NCBI RefSeq assembly: GCF_023702125.1
Contig: NZ_CP098415.1
Span: 1,736,001 to 1,800,000 of the forward strand
Source: Halorubrum hochsteinianum
GTDB taxonomy: Archaea; Halobacteriota; Halobacteria; Halobacteriales; Haloferacaceae
Reading direction: 5' to 3'
Length of the DNA: 64,000 nt
The notes below the pieces were generated by a model that made no database searches, was not told where the DNA came from, and saw only the letters and a program-made list of their open reading frames with translations. The position numbers and the translations under genes were made by a program. Shown in pieces: positions 18,729 to 26,918 of this stretch; within the stretch, counting starts at the first letter, position 1, and each line of letters begins with the position of its first letter.

Positions 18729-19715
18729 ATGAGCGACCCCGACCCGGCGGCGGCCGCCCTCGACGCCGCCGCGGAGGACGCCGACGTGAGCCGCGAGGAG
18801 CTCCTCAAGCGCGCGCTCGTCGCCCTCGCGGACTCCGAGGGGATCGACGTCCCGGACGCCGAGGAGGTGGCGGCGCTCGAGGCGCGCCTCGACGACCTCG
18901 ACGCGGACCTCGACGCGAAGGTGGCCGACCTCCGCGAGCGGTTCGTCGACCTCTACCGCGAGGTGGAGTCGCTCGAAGCCGGTTCGGACGCGGACGGCGA
19001 CGGCGACGCGGCGGACGCGGACCGACTCGACGAACTCGCCGACGAACTGGAGGCGACCGCCGCCCGGCTGGACCGCTTCGACGCGGCGATCGCCGACTCG
19101 GCCACCTCGGAGCGCGTCGACGCCCTCGACGAGCGGATCGACGCCCTCGACCAGCGGATCGACGACTTGGACGCCGTCCGCGAGCGGATCGACGCCCTCG
19201 ACGGTCGGATCGACGGTGTCGACGGCCGGACCGACGACCTTGACGCTCGGATCGACGGCCTCGACGACCGCGTGGCGAGCGTCGAGTCCGAGGTGGCCGG
19301 CATCTCCGCCGACGACCTGTCCGATATCGGCGACAAGCTCTCGCGGGTCGCGAACGCCGTCGTCAAGGTCAAACGCCGGCTCGACGCCGCGGAGCGCGAC
19401 CGCGCCGACCGCGAGCGGCTGGACGCGCTGACGCGGACGGCGAACCGGCACGGCGTGCGGACCGCCGACTGCGACCACTGCGGCGGGGGCGTGGAGCTCG
19501 GCCTGCTGTCGACGCCGGAGTGCCCCCACTGCGGGCGTCGCTTCGAGGACTTGGAGCCGAACACCGGATTCCTCGGCACGTCGCGGCTCCTCGTCGCCGA
19601 CCGCCCCGCCATCGACGGCGACGTCGCGGACGGCGACCCCGACGGGACGAGCCGGTCGACCGACGGGGCGAACGCCGCCGCGAGCGACGGCGGACCCGAC
19701 GGGGACCGCCGATGA
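18729..19715 (+). CDS. coiled-coil protein with C-terminal zinc ribbon
   Basis: A 328-aa protein without a named family. Residues ~1-40 form a small helical head (SREELLKRALVALADSEGI). Residues ~45-230 are a long coiled coil with repeated (I/L)DxLDxR(I/V)D units such as RIDALDQRIDDLDAVRERID. A zinc ribbon follows (CDHCGGGVELGLL and CPHCGRRFEDLEP, four Cys). The tail is acidic and disordered. It may be a scaffold or DNA-binding dimer. The stop overlaps the next gene's ATG (ATGA), so the two are translated together. A TTACTTAACC promoter-like box lies ~50 nt upstream. Confidence 0.75.
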   Translation: MSDPDPAAAALDAAAEDADVSREELLKRALVALADSEGIDVPDAEEVAALEARLDDLDADLDAKVADLRERFVDLYREVESLEAGSDADGDGDAADADRLDELADELEATAARLDRFDAAIADSATSERVDALDERIDALDQRIDDLDAVRERIDALDGRIDGVDGRTDDLDARIDGLDDRVASVESEVAGISADDLSDIGDKLSRVANAVVKVKRRLDAAERDRADRERLDALTRTANRHGVRTADCDHCGGGVELGLLSTPECPHCGRRFEDLEPNTGFLGTSRLLVADRPAIDGDVADGDPDGTSRSTDGANAAASDGGPDGDRR

Positions 19716-20350
19716 GCGGCGAGCGTTCGGACGACGACTCCGAGGCCGACGCCGGGGAGCGTCCCGACCGCGACCCCTTCGACGACGACCTCCTCGAAGA
19801 CGATCGCCTCGACGACGACGGTCCCGACGACGACCCCTTCGCGGCGCTCGGCGACGAGGGCGTCGACGACGCGGGCCTCGACGCGTCCTCGCGCGCGAAC
19901 GCAGAATCGGACGCGGACCCGGGCGCGCCGGCGGACGACCCGTTCGACGAACTGGACGCCGACTCGGGCGACGCGGCCGGTGAGGGGGACCCCTTCGAGT
20001 CGATGGACGTCGGGGACGTCGGTGAGGAGGACGTGTGGGAGGCGCTCGACGAGGAGGCCCCGGTCGGTGGCGACGCGACCGAGTTCGACGCCGGGGTCGC
20101 GGGCGGCGACGAGACCGCCGACGCGGCGACGCGGTCCGTCGGTTCGGGGCCGGGAGCCGCGACGGCCGGCGACGAGCGCGTGATCGACAAGCGGAGCTAC
20201 TGCCAGCAGTGTCCGCACTTCTCCGAACCGCCGGAGACGGCGTGTACCCACGAGGGGACCGAGATCGTCGAGTCGGTCGACTTCTCCCGGTTCCGGGTCC
20301 GGAACTGTCCGATCGCCGACGCGGACGACCCCGCCTTCGACGGGGAGTAG
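19712..20350 (+). CDS. acidic protein with C-terminal Cys-rich motif
   Basis: A protein of 212 aa. The first ~145 residues are extremely acidic and low in complexity (repeats of DDPFxxLD type such as DDPFDELDADSG and GDPFESMDVGDVG). The last ~60 residues form a compact folded unit with YCQQCPHFSEPPETACTHEG and FRVRNCPIAD; five Cys and two His suggest a metal site. No family is recognised. It is coupled to the coiled-coil/zinc-ribbon gene by an ATGA overlap, so the two may form a complex. The start at 19712 is fixed by that overlap; an open frame further upstream is a shadow of the preceding gene. Confidence 0.72.
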   Translation: MSGERSDDDSEADAGERPDRDPFDDDLLEDDRLDDDGPDDDPFAALGDEGVDDAGLDASSRANAESDADPGAPADDPFDELDADSGDAAGEGDPFESMDVGDVGEEDVWEALDEEAPVGGDATEFDAGVAGGDETADAATRSVGSGPGAATAGDERVIDKRSYCQQCPHFSEPPETACTHEGTEIVESVDFSRFRVRNCPIADADDPAFDGE

Positions 20351-20456
20351 CGAGCCCGCCGGACGTAACTCGAAACGGTTTCTTCGGAGACGCCGAGTGA
20401 CCCCGGCCGATTTCTGAACACGTTCAAGCCCGCTCGTCCGATAAGGCGGATATCAC

Positions 20457-21545
20457 GTGACAGCATCCGCTTCCGAGGGGCGTCGGTCAGTCGCGTTCGG
20501 ACCCGGGGCCGTCACCGGCGCGATAGGGGATTCGATTACCGTCATCCCGCTCGTCGTCGCGCTGGCGCTCCTGACCGATGTCTCGCTGCCGCACGCGCTG
20601 GTCGCGTTCGGCGTCTTCCAGGTCGTCTGGGGGCTCCGGTACGGCCTGCCGGTGTCGGTAGAGCCGATGAAGGCGCTGGCCGCGCTCGCCATCGCCGGCG
20701 CGCTCACCTACGCCGAACTCGCGCTCGCGGGGCTGATCCTCGGGATACTGCTGCTCGCGATCGGTCTCACGGGGACGCTCGCGTCCGTCGAGCGGTGGAT
20801 CGGCGAGCCGGTGATCCGCGGGGTCCAGTTCGCGGTGGGGCTCGTCCTCTTGGAGACGGGGATCGGACTCGCCGTCGACGACCCGGCGGTGGCGCTCGTC
20901 GGCGTCGCCATCGCCGCCGCGCTCGCGCTCGCGGGCCACGGGAAGGCGAGCGCGCTGGCGGTCGCGCTCGTCGGGGTCGCGACCGCGCTCGTCGTCGCCG
21001 GCGTGCCGACCCCCCGCCTCCCCGGCGCGCCGCCGACGCCCGCGTTCGGCCCGGCGGTCACGCGCGCCACGCTCGACGGCGTGGTCGCGCAGCTGGCGAT
21101 GACCATTGGGAACGCGGCTCTCGCGACGTCGCTCCTCTTCGCCGACCTGCTCGACGCCGAGGTGACGCCGGACGAGCTGTCGACGAGCATGGGGATCACG
21201 AACCTGATCGCGGTCCCGCTGGGCGGGATCCCGATGTGTCACGGCTGCGACGGCGTGGCCGGCAAGCACGCGTTCGGCGCGCGTACCGGCGGCGCGAACC
21301 TCGTGCTGGGTGCCGGCTACCTTGTCGCCGCCCTCTTCGCCACGCCCGCGCTGATCGCCGCCTTCCCGCTGGCGATGCTGGGCGCGCTGCTCGCCATCGT
21401 CGCCGTCTCGCTCGCGCGAAACGTCACCGATTCCGGGAACCGTGCGCTCTCGGTCGGCATCGGGCTGCTCGCGATAGCGACGAACCTCGGCGTCGCGTTC
21501 GTCGCCGGCATCGTCGTTCACCTCGCGTGGGAACAGATGACATAA
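20457..21545 (+). CDS. molybdate/sulfate transporter, MOT1 family
   Basis: A polytopic membrane protein of 362 aa with about ten hydrophobic segments. It carries the two signature motifs of MOT1-type oxyanion transporters: LPVSVEPMKALAALAIA in the first half and GGIPMCHGCDGVAGKHAFGA in the second. The N-terminus FGPGAVTGAIGDSITVIPLV is also typical. It is expected to import molybdate (or sulfate) for molybdopterin enzymes. The start codon is GTG at 20457. No ABC molybdate genes are nearby. Downstream lies copy B of the dispersed repeat. Confidence 0.88.
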   Translation: MTASASEGRRSVAFGPGAVTGAIGDSITVIPLVVALALLTDVSLPHALVAFGVFQVVWGLRYGLPVSVEPMKALAALAIAGALTYAELALAGLILGILLLAIGLTGTLASVERWIGEPVIRGVQFAVGLVLLETGIGLAVDDPAVALVGVAIAAALALAGHGKASALAVALVGVATALVVAGVPTPRLPGAPPTPAFGPAVTRATLDGVVAQLAMTIGNAALATSLLFADLLDAEVTPDELSTSMGITNLIAVPLGGIPMCHGCDGVAGKHAFGARTGGANLVLGAGYLVAALFATPALIAAFPLAMLGALLAIVAVSLARNVTDSGNRALSVGIGLLAIATNLGVAFVAGIVVHLAWEQMT

Positions 21546-21555
21546 TCGAGATTCC

Positions 21556-21806
21556 GCGGTGGCGCGTGCCTGCGAGCGCGCCGCCGAAGGCGGCCGCCAG
21601 GAGCACGCGCGAGGGAGTCGCGAACGCCCGCAGGGCGTGAGCGACGAGGCTGGGGAGGCGTGAGGTGCGGTTGCTGTGCTGGGCGGGACTCGAAGGGGCA
21701 GCCGCGAGAACGAAGACGCGCGACGCAAGGACCGCAGGAGCGAACGGAGTGAGCGACGAGGACCGCAGCGAGCGCATCGAGTTCTCGCGGCTGGGGCTTC
21801 GGCGGT
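21556..21806. repeat. dispersed ~250-bp repeat, copy B (inverted relative to copy A)
   Basis: The reverse complement aligns with 10155-10407 over the full length. It starts GCGGTGGCGCGTGCCTGCG and ends GGCTGGGGCTTCGGCGGT. The block directly follows the transporter stop. The two copies are 11 kb apart in opposite orientation, so recombination between them would invert the 10-21 kb segment. Confidence 0.85.
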
Positions 21807-21942
21807 CGTGCCGTCGGTAACGACCGTCTCGTACCGATCGCCCGCGACTTCGACGGTCGTCACCGTGACCTCAACGTTCCGCCGTCGAAAGCCCCCGACA
21901 GTCATCGGACCTAAACCGCTCGCACCCGTGTCTCCTCAGTAT

Positions 21943-22272
21943 ATGCAGTTCTGTGACGACTGCGGCTCGATGATGGTCTCTCGCGACGGGGAGATGGTGT
22001 GTCAGAACGACGACTGCGGCGGCACCGCCGAGCGTGACGAGGGGCTCGCCGCCGAGTTCGAGTCGACCACCGAACAGACCGGCGACGAGGTGATCGAGAC
22101 GGAGGAGGGCGCGAACTTCGAGGGGAAACCCACCGCGAACGACGTCGTCTGCGACGAGTGCGGCCACGGCGAGGCGTGGTACACGATCAAACAGACCGGC
22201 GCGGCCGACGAGCCGCCGACGCGCTTCTTTAAATGCAAGGAGTGCGGCCACCGCTGGCGGGGATACAACTGA
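21943..22272 (+). CDS. tfs: transcription factor S (TFS), RNA polymerase transcript-cleavage factor
   Basis: TFS is the archaeal homologue of TFIIS/RPB9/RPC11 and rescues backtracked RNA polymerase by stimulating RNA cleavage. The 109-aa protein has the two expected zinc ribbons: MQFCDDCGSMMVSRDGEMVC at the N-terminus, with a further CxxxxC pair, and CDECGHGEAWYTIKQTGAAD followed by PTRFFKCKECGHRW at the C-terminus. The acidic cleavage dipeptide region of the C-terminal ribbon reads A-D-E, in keeping with the family. The start at 21943 is chosen because the protein begins exactly with the first ribbon. Confidence 0.94.
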   Translation: MQFCDDCGSMMVSRDGEMVCQNDDCGGTAERDEGLAAEFESTTEQTGDEVIETEEGANFEGKPTANDVVCDECGHGEAWYTIKQTGAADEPPTRFFKCKECGHRWRGYN

Positions 22273-22277
22273 CCGCG

Positions 22278-22817
22278 ATGGCGGCATCCGAGCGACCGGC
22301 TCGCCGGTGGCCGCGCACGCTGCGCGCCCTCGCCGTCCTCGCGGCGACGCTCCCCGCCGCCTTCCTCGTCGGTCGCGCGCTCGGGTTCTGGCGGGCGCGG
22401 CTCGCGCTCGGCAGGCTGCTCGCGCTGCTGCCCGACGAGGGCGCTCCCGACCACGTTCAGGTGCTCCCGCCGCCGGACGACGAGTTCGCGGGGACGCTGC
22501 CGACGACGCCGGCCGAGACCCGCGAGCGACTCCCCGAGCAGGGATTCTCCGAGCTCGTCCGGGCGTACTTCCACGCGTACGACCGCGACGGCGAAACGGT
22601 CCACGAGGTCGGCAGCTTCGTCCACCGGCCCGAGGGACTCACCGGCGACTGGCAGGTCCACGTTCGCCTCTTTCCCGCCCCCGACGGCTCGACGGAGGTG
22701 TGGGCCCACTGGGAGCGGAACCCGTACGTGGCACCGCTCGCGCACCTGCGAATGGAGGGGTACGACCCCGCCCGCGGCGAGCGGATGGCCGCCGAACTGA
22801 TCGACGACCTGCGGTGA
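22278..22817 (+). CDS. membrane-anchored hypothetical protein (179 aa)
   Basis: The N-terminus (RTLRALAVLAATLPAAFLVG) is a single hydrophobic helix preceded by Arg residues, so an anchored or exported protein is likely. The soluble part contains a conserved-looking beta-rich block (VHEVGSFVHRPEGLTGDWQV, then EVWAHWERNPYVAPLAHLRM). No family is recognised. It begins 6 nt after TFS and is probably co-transcribed with it. Its stop faces the alpha/beta hydrolase gene 6 nt away, which is convergent. Confidence 0.68.
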   Translation: MAASERPARRWPRTLRALAVLAATLPAAFLVGRALGFWRARLALGRLLALLPDEGAPDHVQVLPPPDDEFAGTLPTTPAETRERLPEQGFSELVRAYFHAYDRDGETVHEVGSFVHRPEGLTGDWQVHVRLFPAPDGSTEVWAHWERNPYVAPLAHLRMEGYDPARGERMAAELIDDLR

Positions 22818-22823
22818 ACGCTC

Positions 22824-23447
22824 TCAGGCGTCCCGCAGCCGCGGCGCGAGGAACGCCGCGACGGCCTCCCCAACGCGCCCCGCCCGCCCGACGAAGAAGT
22901 GGTCCGACTCGAACCCCTCCGTCTCGATCCCCAGTTCCCCCGCGCGCTCGACGACGGGCTCCCAGTCGGCGGTCGAGTCCCGCGTCGCGTACAGCACTCG
23001 GACTGGCACCCCCAGTTCGGCGAGGCCGTCGAGCGCCGCGACCGCGTCGACGTCGGGGTTCAGGCGCGCGGTCGGGGCGAGCGCGCAGACGCCCGCGAGG
23101 TCGGGCCGGGACGCGGCCGCGACGAGCGCGACCGTGCCGCCGAACGAGAAGCCGAACAGCCCGACGCGGTCGTAGCGCTCTACGGCCCACGAGACCGCCG
23201 CGTCCGCGTCGGTGCTCTCGCCGTACCCCTCGTCCCAGTCGCCGTAGTCGAACCGGAGGCAGTCGACCCCGCGGTCGGTCAGGGCGTCGCTCGCGGCCAC
23301 CAGCCGCTCGTCGCCGCGGTGGCCGCGCTGCTGGGGATGGGGCGGGCAGGCGACGACGGCCGCGTCGGCGCGGGAGCCGTCGCTCGCGGCGGTGTCGAGG
23401 GTCGCGCGCACGTCGCGGCCGCCGGGGATCAGGACGGTGTCGCTCAC
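22824..23447 (-). CDS. alpha/beta hydrolase (dienelactone-hydrolase-like)
   Basis: A 207-aa serine hydrolase. The nucleophile elbow is GLFGFSFGG (Ser at about residue 108), preceded by a strand VDCLRFDYGDWDEGYGE that carries the oxyanion-side loop. The likely catalytic Asp lies in VLYATRDSTADW and the His in FESDHFFVGR, giving a complete triad. The short length and CPPHPQQRGHRGDERL near the start fit the small archaeal 'alpha/beta hydrolase superfamily' (KANL3/Tex30-like) group. The substrate is unknown. It is followed downstream by convergent genes; no partner is suggested. Confidence 0.85.
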   Translation of the reverse strand: MSDTVLIPGGRDVRATLDTAASDGSRADAAVVACPPHPQQRGHRGDERLVAASDALTDRGVDCLRFDYGDWDEGYGESTDADAAVSWAVERYDRVGLFGFSFGGTVALVAAASRPDLAGVCALAPTARLNPDVDAVAALDGLAELGVPVRVLYATRDSTADWEPVVERAGELGIETEGFESDHFFVGRAGRVGEAVAAFLAPRLRDA

Positions 23448-23472
23448 GAATCTCGAAGGGTCCGCCGCCCGG

Positions 23473-23871
23473 TCAGGGAACCTGCGTCACGCGGTCGACG
23501 TCGTCGAGGGCGGCGAGGTCGGCCGCGAGCGCCTCCTGATCGACGTTCGCCTCGTAGTAGAACACGATGTCGAACGCCCCGTCCCGCAGCAGCTGTTGAC
23601 ACTCCCAGACGAACTCCTCGTCGTCGAGGGTGAGCCCCTGGAACTGGTTCGACGAGAAGTCCGTGTCGTCGTTTCCGGCCTCGATGTACGTCTCGCCTTT
23701 CCCCGCGTGGTCGGCGATGACCTCGTTGGCGGCGACCGTCAGCTCGTGCATCTCCAGGTCCTGCTGGCCGTCGAGGGTCGTGTGGACGATACAGCCCACC
23801 AGCTCGATGTCGCCCGGCTCCAAGAGGGCCTTCGTACGGGTGTACAGGTCCGAATCGACGGTCTCGCTCAT
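23473..23871 (-). CDS. DUF5778-like haloarchaeal protein
   Basis: A 132-aa soluble acidic protein. It begins MSETVDSDLYTRTKALLEPG and contains IELVGCIVHTTLDGQQDLEM, a pattern I associate with the haloarchaea-specific DUF5778 family; this is from memory and not checked. No catalytic motif is visible. The start at 23871 is chosen because the family begins there; the longer open frame upstream is rich in Arg and not protein-like. It lies between the hydrolase and the broken mutY, all leftward, with 25-75 nt gaps. Confidence 0.7.
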   Translation of the reverse strand: MSETVDSDLYTRTKALLEPGDIELVGCIVHTTLDGQQDLEMHELTVAANEVIADHAGKGETYIEAGNDDTDFSSNQFQGLTLDDEEFVWECQQLLRDGAFDIVFYYEANVDQEALAADLAALDDVDRVTQVP

Positions 23872-23944
23872 GACTCTCCCTTCCGGCTCCCGTAATAAAC
23901 GGGTGACGGTTCCCGCGGCGGACCGACCCCCGGACCCGACCCCC

Positions 23945-24400
23945 TCAGCGACGCAGCGAGACGACGACACCCCCGTCCGCCGTCTCGGTCTCGACCAGTC
24001 CGTCGTCGACCAAGTCGTCGACGAGCCCGCGCAGCCACTCGCGGCCGTGTTCGCCGTCCGGGGCGTAGTCCACGCGGATCCGGTGGCCGAGCGCGTCCAG
24101 CTCCATCCCGTCGCGCTCGCCGAGCAGCCGCACGATCCGCCCGCGGAACTGCCGCCGGCTCCCCTCGAAGCTCGGCTGTTCGGGCACGTCCGGCGCGGTG
24201 AAGTCGCCGGTCTGATACGCGTGACACCACTCGCGCCACGGGCAACCGGCCTCGTCGCAGCGAGGGGACTTCCCGCAGGCGACGCCGCCGAGTTCCATGA
24301 CCGCGTTGTTCCACACCCGCGACTCGCCCGCCGGCATGAGCTCCGAGGCGGCCCGCTCGAACGCGTCGTCGTCGTCCGGCACGTCGAACGCGCGGTGAAG
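23945..24400 (-). pseudogene. mutY: mutY (A/G-specific adenine glycosylase), C-terminal half only
   Basis: MutY removes adenine mispaired with 8-oxoguanine. This remnant starts mid-protein at LHRAFDVPDDDDAFERAA, which in intact haloarchaeal MutY follows the VDTNVxR segment of the catalytic domain. It continues with WNNAVMELGGVACGKSPRCD and PWREWC, the iron-sulfur cluster Cys region (spacing C-x5-C-x4-C-x5-C), and the usual C-terminal helical domain. Upstream of CTT at 24400 the frame turns into AT-rich unrelated sequence. The helix-hairpin-helix and catalytic Glu/Asp region are absent from the whole window. A GTG at 24382 could start a 145-aa product, but it would lack catalysis. Confidence 0.88.
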
Positions 24401-24529
24401 GGAGAAATCTATTATATCGGCGTCTGTTATATCAGCGATTCCTCTATGACAAGAGGCACGACGAAATCTTAACGCGCTTCAGTAAGCTCTATACTCATTC
24501 GTAGTCGTTGGCACTGTCCCACTTGAATG
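24401..24529. other. left junction of the island, non-coding
   Basis: An AT-rich stretch (e.g. CTATTATATCGGCGTCTGTT) between the mutY break and the integrase stop. It should contain the left attachment site. TATATCGG and TATATCAG are near-repeats at ~24413 and ~24429. No gene is seen. Confidence 0.5.
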
Positions 24530-25553
24530 TCAAATATTAAACTTATAGAGGTCTCTTCGGAATTGATCCTCTATATCCTCGTATCGCGCATGGATGTACG
24601 AATCAATGGCTTCTCTCGTAGATTTAAGCTCGCCACCGCTTTGTAGGTCTCCCCGGAGGTACTTGAGCCGATCCCGCTGCCATCTTTTTTCGATGCGGAA
24701 CCAGGTTGTGAATCGGTGCCGACCGTAATGGGAACTCACGCCCCTGTATTCTTCTGTCGGCCCGTATTTGGGTCGGAAGTACTTCTTCCACACATCGTTG
24801 ATATTCGTATGGTCCATCTTCCTCGCTCCTGATTTCGACAAGAACAACCAAGGGCGATCATTGTCCGGTCTACAGAGCAAGTACTCAATGAGCACTCGAC
24901 GGAGCTCCTCATCAAGCGGCAGAACACGGGGGCGTTTTGACTTGTTCATATCACGGGTGTGCGGAATGTAGATTGCGTTTGGCCGTCCACTGAGAACGGG
25001 ATCCGTCCCGAGTGTATCGTAATGATCCTGTAACTCTGAATTCGTGAGATGGATCTCGCTTAATTTGATGTTCGAGACTTCCGATGCGCGAAGGCCGAGC
25101 TTGATCTGGATGATTATCAGAGCACGATCCCGGATGTGTTTCACCTCTGTATTGATGAACTCTCTCAGGTCGTCAAGCGGTATTGGGTAGAAATCCTTAG
25201 GATCATCCTCACTCAGATTCAGCTTGTCTTTGCCGGACTCGAACGGGCTGTAGTTTTCAGGATGCGGAAACGACGGTTCATTCTGAAAATAGCTATACGC
25301 TTGATCTAATGTCGATAGCTTTGCTGCGACAGTACCGTCACTGTTGTGTCGCTCATTCAGATAGTATTTGCCGAACTCCTTCACATGTTCTGTCGTTGGC
25401 ACCACCGGATGACGGTCATATCTGGACCACATGAAATTGCACCACTGATCCACCCGACGTTCGATAGCGACTATCGTGCGATCAACGTAGTCGCTGTCAT
25501 AGACTGCTTCATCTAACCAAAGCTGGAACGGGTCTGACTCGATCGCTTTGAAT
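24530..25553 (-). pseudogene. tyrosine integrase (XerC/D-like), 5' end cut off by an IS
   Basis: A site-specific recombinase, the likely integrase of the island. The SAM-like core-binding domain (PFQLWLDEAVYDSDYVDR onward) and the catalytic domain are both present: first Arg in KLGLRASEVSNIKL, the HxxR box in HYGRHRFTTWF and the Tyr in IDSYIHARYEDI. The coding frame continues upstream of the GTG at 25453 to the IS boundary at 25553 without an ATG/GTG, so the true start was separated by the IS at 25554-26493. Beyond the IS a compatible frame resumes (…SCRIEASLK, ~26494-26598). The protein is therefore probably no longer made at full length. Its stop faces the mutY junction. Confidence 0.82.
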
Positions 25554-26493
25554 GGCTGTGTTGAATCGCCATACGGCGGCAGGGTAGGTCGCTAAATCAA
25601 AGGCGTTGAAGCGGGAAGATTCGGTTGCCTATGACACAAATCTCCCGCTTCATCGGGGAGGTTGTGCCGGTTGCTCAAAGAGTTACTGGCGATGGAGGCG
25701 AATCCGCCGCCCCGGAAGGCGGCGGCGGATTCGCCGACTACGCACTCGTTTCCCTCCACTGTCTGCGAATTTACCTCGATACATCGTACCGCATGACGAT
25801 CGGCCTGCTCAAAGAGATGCCACAAATAACCGGGGAGATCGGCCTTAGCGCGGCCGATCTCCCTGCGCCGTCCACGTTGTGTAAGGCGTTCGACCGGATC
25901 AGTATGAGTGTTTGTCGAGTGCTGCTGCGCCAGTCGGCGCAGCTGCACGATCTCTCCGAACACGCCGCGATCGACGCCACATTCTACGACCGCTCACCAG
26001 CCAGCCGCCACTACTGCCAGCGAATCAGCTACCGCGTTCAAAAGCTGAAAGTCACGAAACTCGTCGATACAGCGTCGCAAGCTGTCCTTGACGTTCACTG
26101 CTCGACGAACCGAGAAGGAAGTGACGCAGATCTCGCTGAGCAGATCGCCCGCCGGAACGCGGGCGATCTGCGGTCTCTTGCGGCCGATAAGGGCTACGAC
26201 AAGAAATCGCTCCGCGAAGGATTACGCGATCTTGGGATCAGACCGCTGATCAAGCACCGCATCTTCGCGCCGTACGACCACGCACACAACGCCAGAATCG
26301 ACGATAATCGCTACAATCAGCGCTCTATGACCGAAACCGTGAACTCGGCTGTGAAGCGCTCGCTCGGCTTCGCCGTGCGAGCGCGGTCCTGGTTCCGTGA
26401 GTTCCGCGAGATCGCTCTGATGTGTATGGTCTACAACATCAAGCGCTTCGTCAAACAGTGAATCTCTACGCCTTACAGCGATTCAACACAGCC
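25554..26493 (+). mobile_element. IS5-family insertion sequence in the integrase gene
   Basis: A 940-bp element with 16-bp terminal inverted repeats, GGCTGTGTTGAATCGC at the left and its complement GCGATTCAACACAGCC at the right. The flanks are CTTTGAAT and CTTTAGAG, only 5 of 8 identical, so a clean 8-bp target duplication as seen for the sister element at 55812 is missing. It carries one transposase gene. Confidence 0.88.
25631..26461 (+). CDS. IS5-family transposase
   Basis: A DDE transposase of ~276 aa. The catalytic residues are placed as in IS5/ISH relatives: Asp in AIDATFYDRSPASRHY, Asp in LAADKGYDKKSL and Glu in NQRSMTETVNSAVKR. The conserved LPAPSTLCKAFDRI and C-terminal SWFREFREIALMCMVYNIK are also present. 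The frame is intact, so the element may be active. The DNA is unusual: several long perfect inverted repeats lie within the gene (25697-25735, 25833-25863, 25919-25948, 26140-26171). The ATG at 25631 is preferred to an upstream TTG. Confidence 0.93.
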   Translation: MTQISRFIGEVVPVAQRVTGDGGESAAPEGGGGFADYALVSLHCLRIYLDTSYRMTIGLLKEMPQITGEIGLSAADLPAPSTLCKAFDRISMSVCRVLLRQSAQLHDLSEHAAIDATFYDRSPASRHYCQRISYRVQKLKVTKLVDTASQAVLDVHCSTNREGSDADLAEQIARRNAGDLRSLAADKGYDKKSLREGLRDLGIRPLIKHRIFAPYDHAHNARIDDNRYNQRSMTETVNSAVKRSLGFAVRARSWFREFREIALMCMVYNIKRFVKQ

Positions 26494-26525
26494 CTTTAGA
26501 GATGCCTCGATGCGGCAAGAGCCAC

Positions 26526-26568
26526 CGTCGCGCCGCGAACCTACTGTAGCAGGTTCGCTGGCGCGACG
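26526..26568. other. long imperfect palindrome (stem-loop)
   Basis: Arms CGTCGCGCC + GCGAACCT pair with AGGTTCGC + GGCGCGACG, 17 bp with one bulged T and an 8-nt loop. A second perfect 10-bp hairpin (GGGTGACGCG/CGCGTCACCC) follows at 26607-26628. They lie between the IS and an integrase fragment. Their role is unknown; on the leftward strand they would fall in the 5' coding part of the broken integrase. Confidence 0.7.
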
Positions 26569-26658
26569 CTCCGAGACGAACGTCTTGGTGGAGAACATCG
26601 CTCATCGGGTGACGCGGTCGCGTCACCCTTGCCTGCTGTGACATCCAACTCCAACTGA

Positions 26659-26859
26659 GAACTCACCACCAATCCTCTACCCAAGAGCGCTAGTACGTTT
26701 ACGCCGCACTGGTTCCGTTCCTTCTTCAACACGAATATACATCCCAGAAGTGGACACCACGAGCAGTCAGTGCTGCCTACGGTGGTGAAGTACATCCGAG
26801 GCGACGTGGGGACAGCAACAGATAGCAAGAGAAGAGACATCATGGACGTGTATAAATAG
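26659..26859 (+). pseudogene. tyrosine recombinase, C-terminal fragment
   Basis: An open stretch after a stop codon at 26656 encodes FTPHWFRSFFNTNIHPRSG and then VLPTVVKYIRGDVGTATDSK and a stop at 26857. This matches the end of haloarchaeal tyrosine recombinases: the HxxR box (here HWFR) followed by the KYLRGD-type segment before the catalytic Tyr region. The N-terminal domain and start are missing. It probably marks an earlier integration event next to the present integrase. Identification rests on motif resemblance only. Confidence 0.6.
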
Positions 26860-26918
26860 GACTAGGAGAATCAAGTTGCCGACGCGTATACAAAAGAACA
26901 TCAACCACCTCGGCATCT

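Noticed and set aside
26541-26843. TnpB-type IS200/605 remnant with ωRNA, suggested by the two hairpins
   Set aside because: No TnpB zinc finger or RuvC motif in any frame; the plus strand instead matches a tyrosine recombinase C-terminus.
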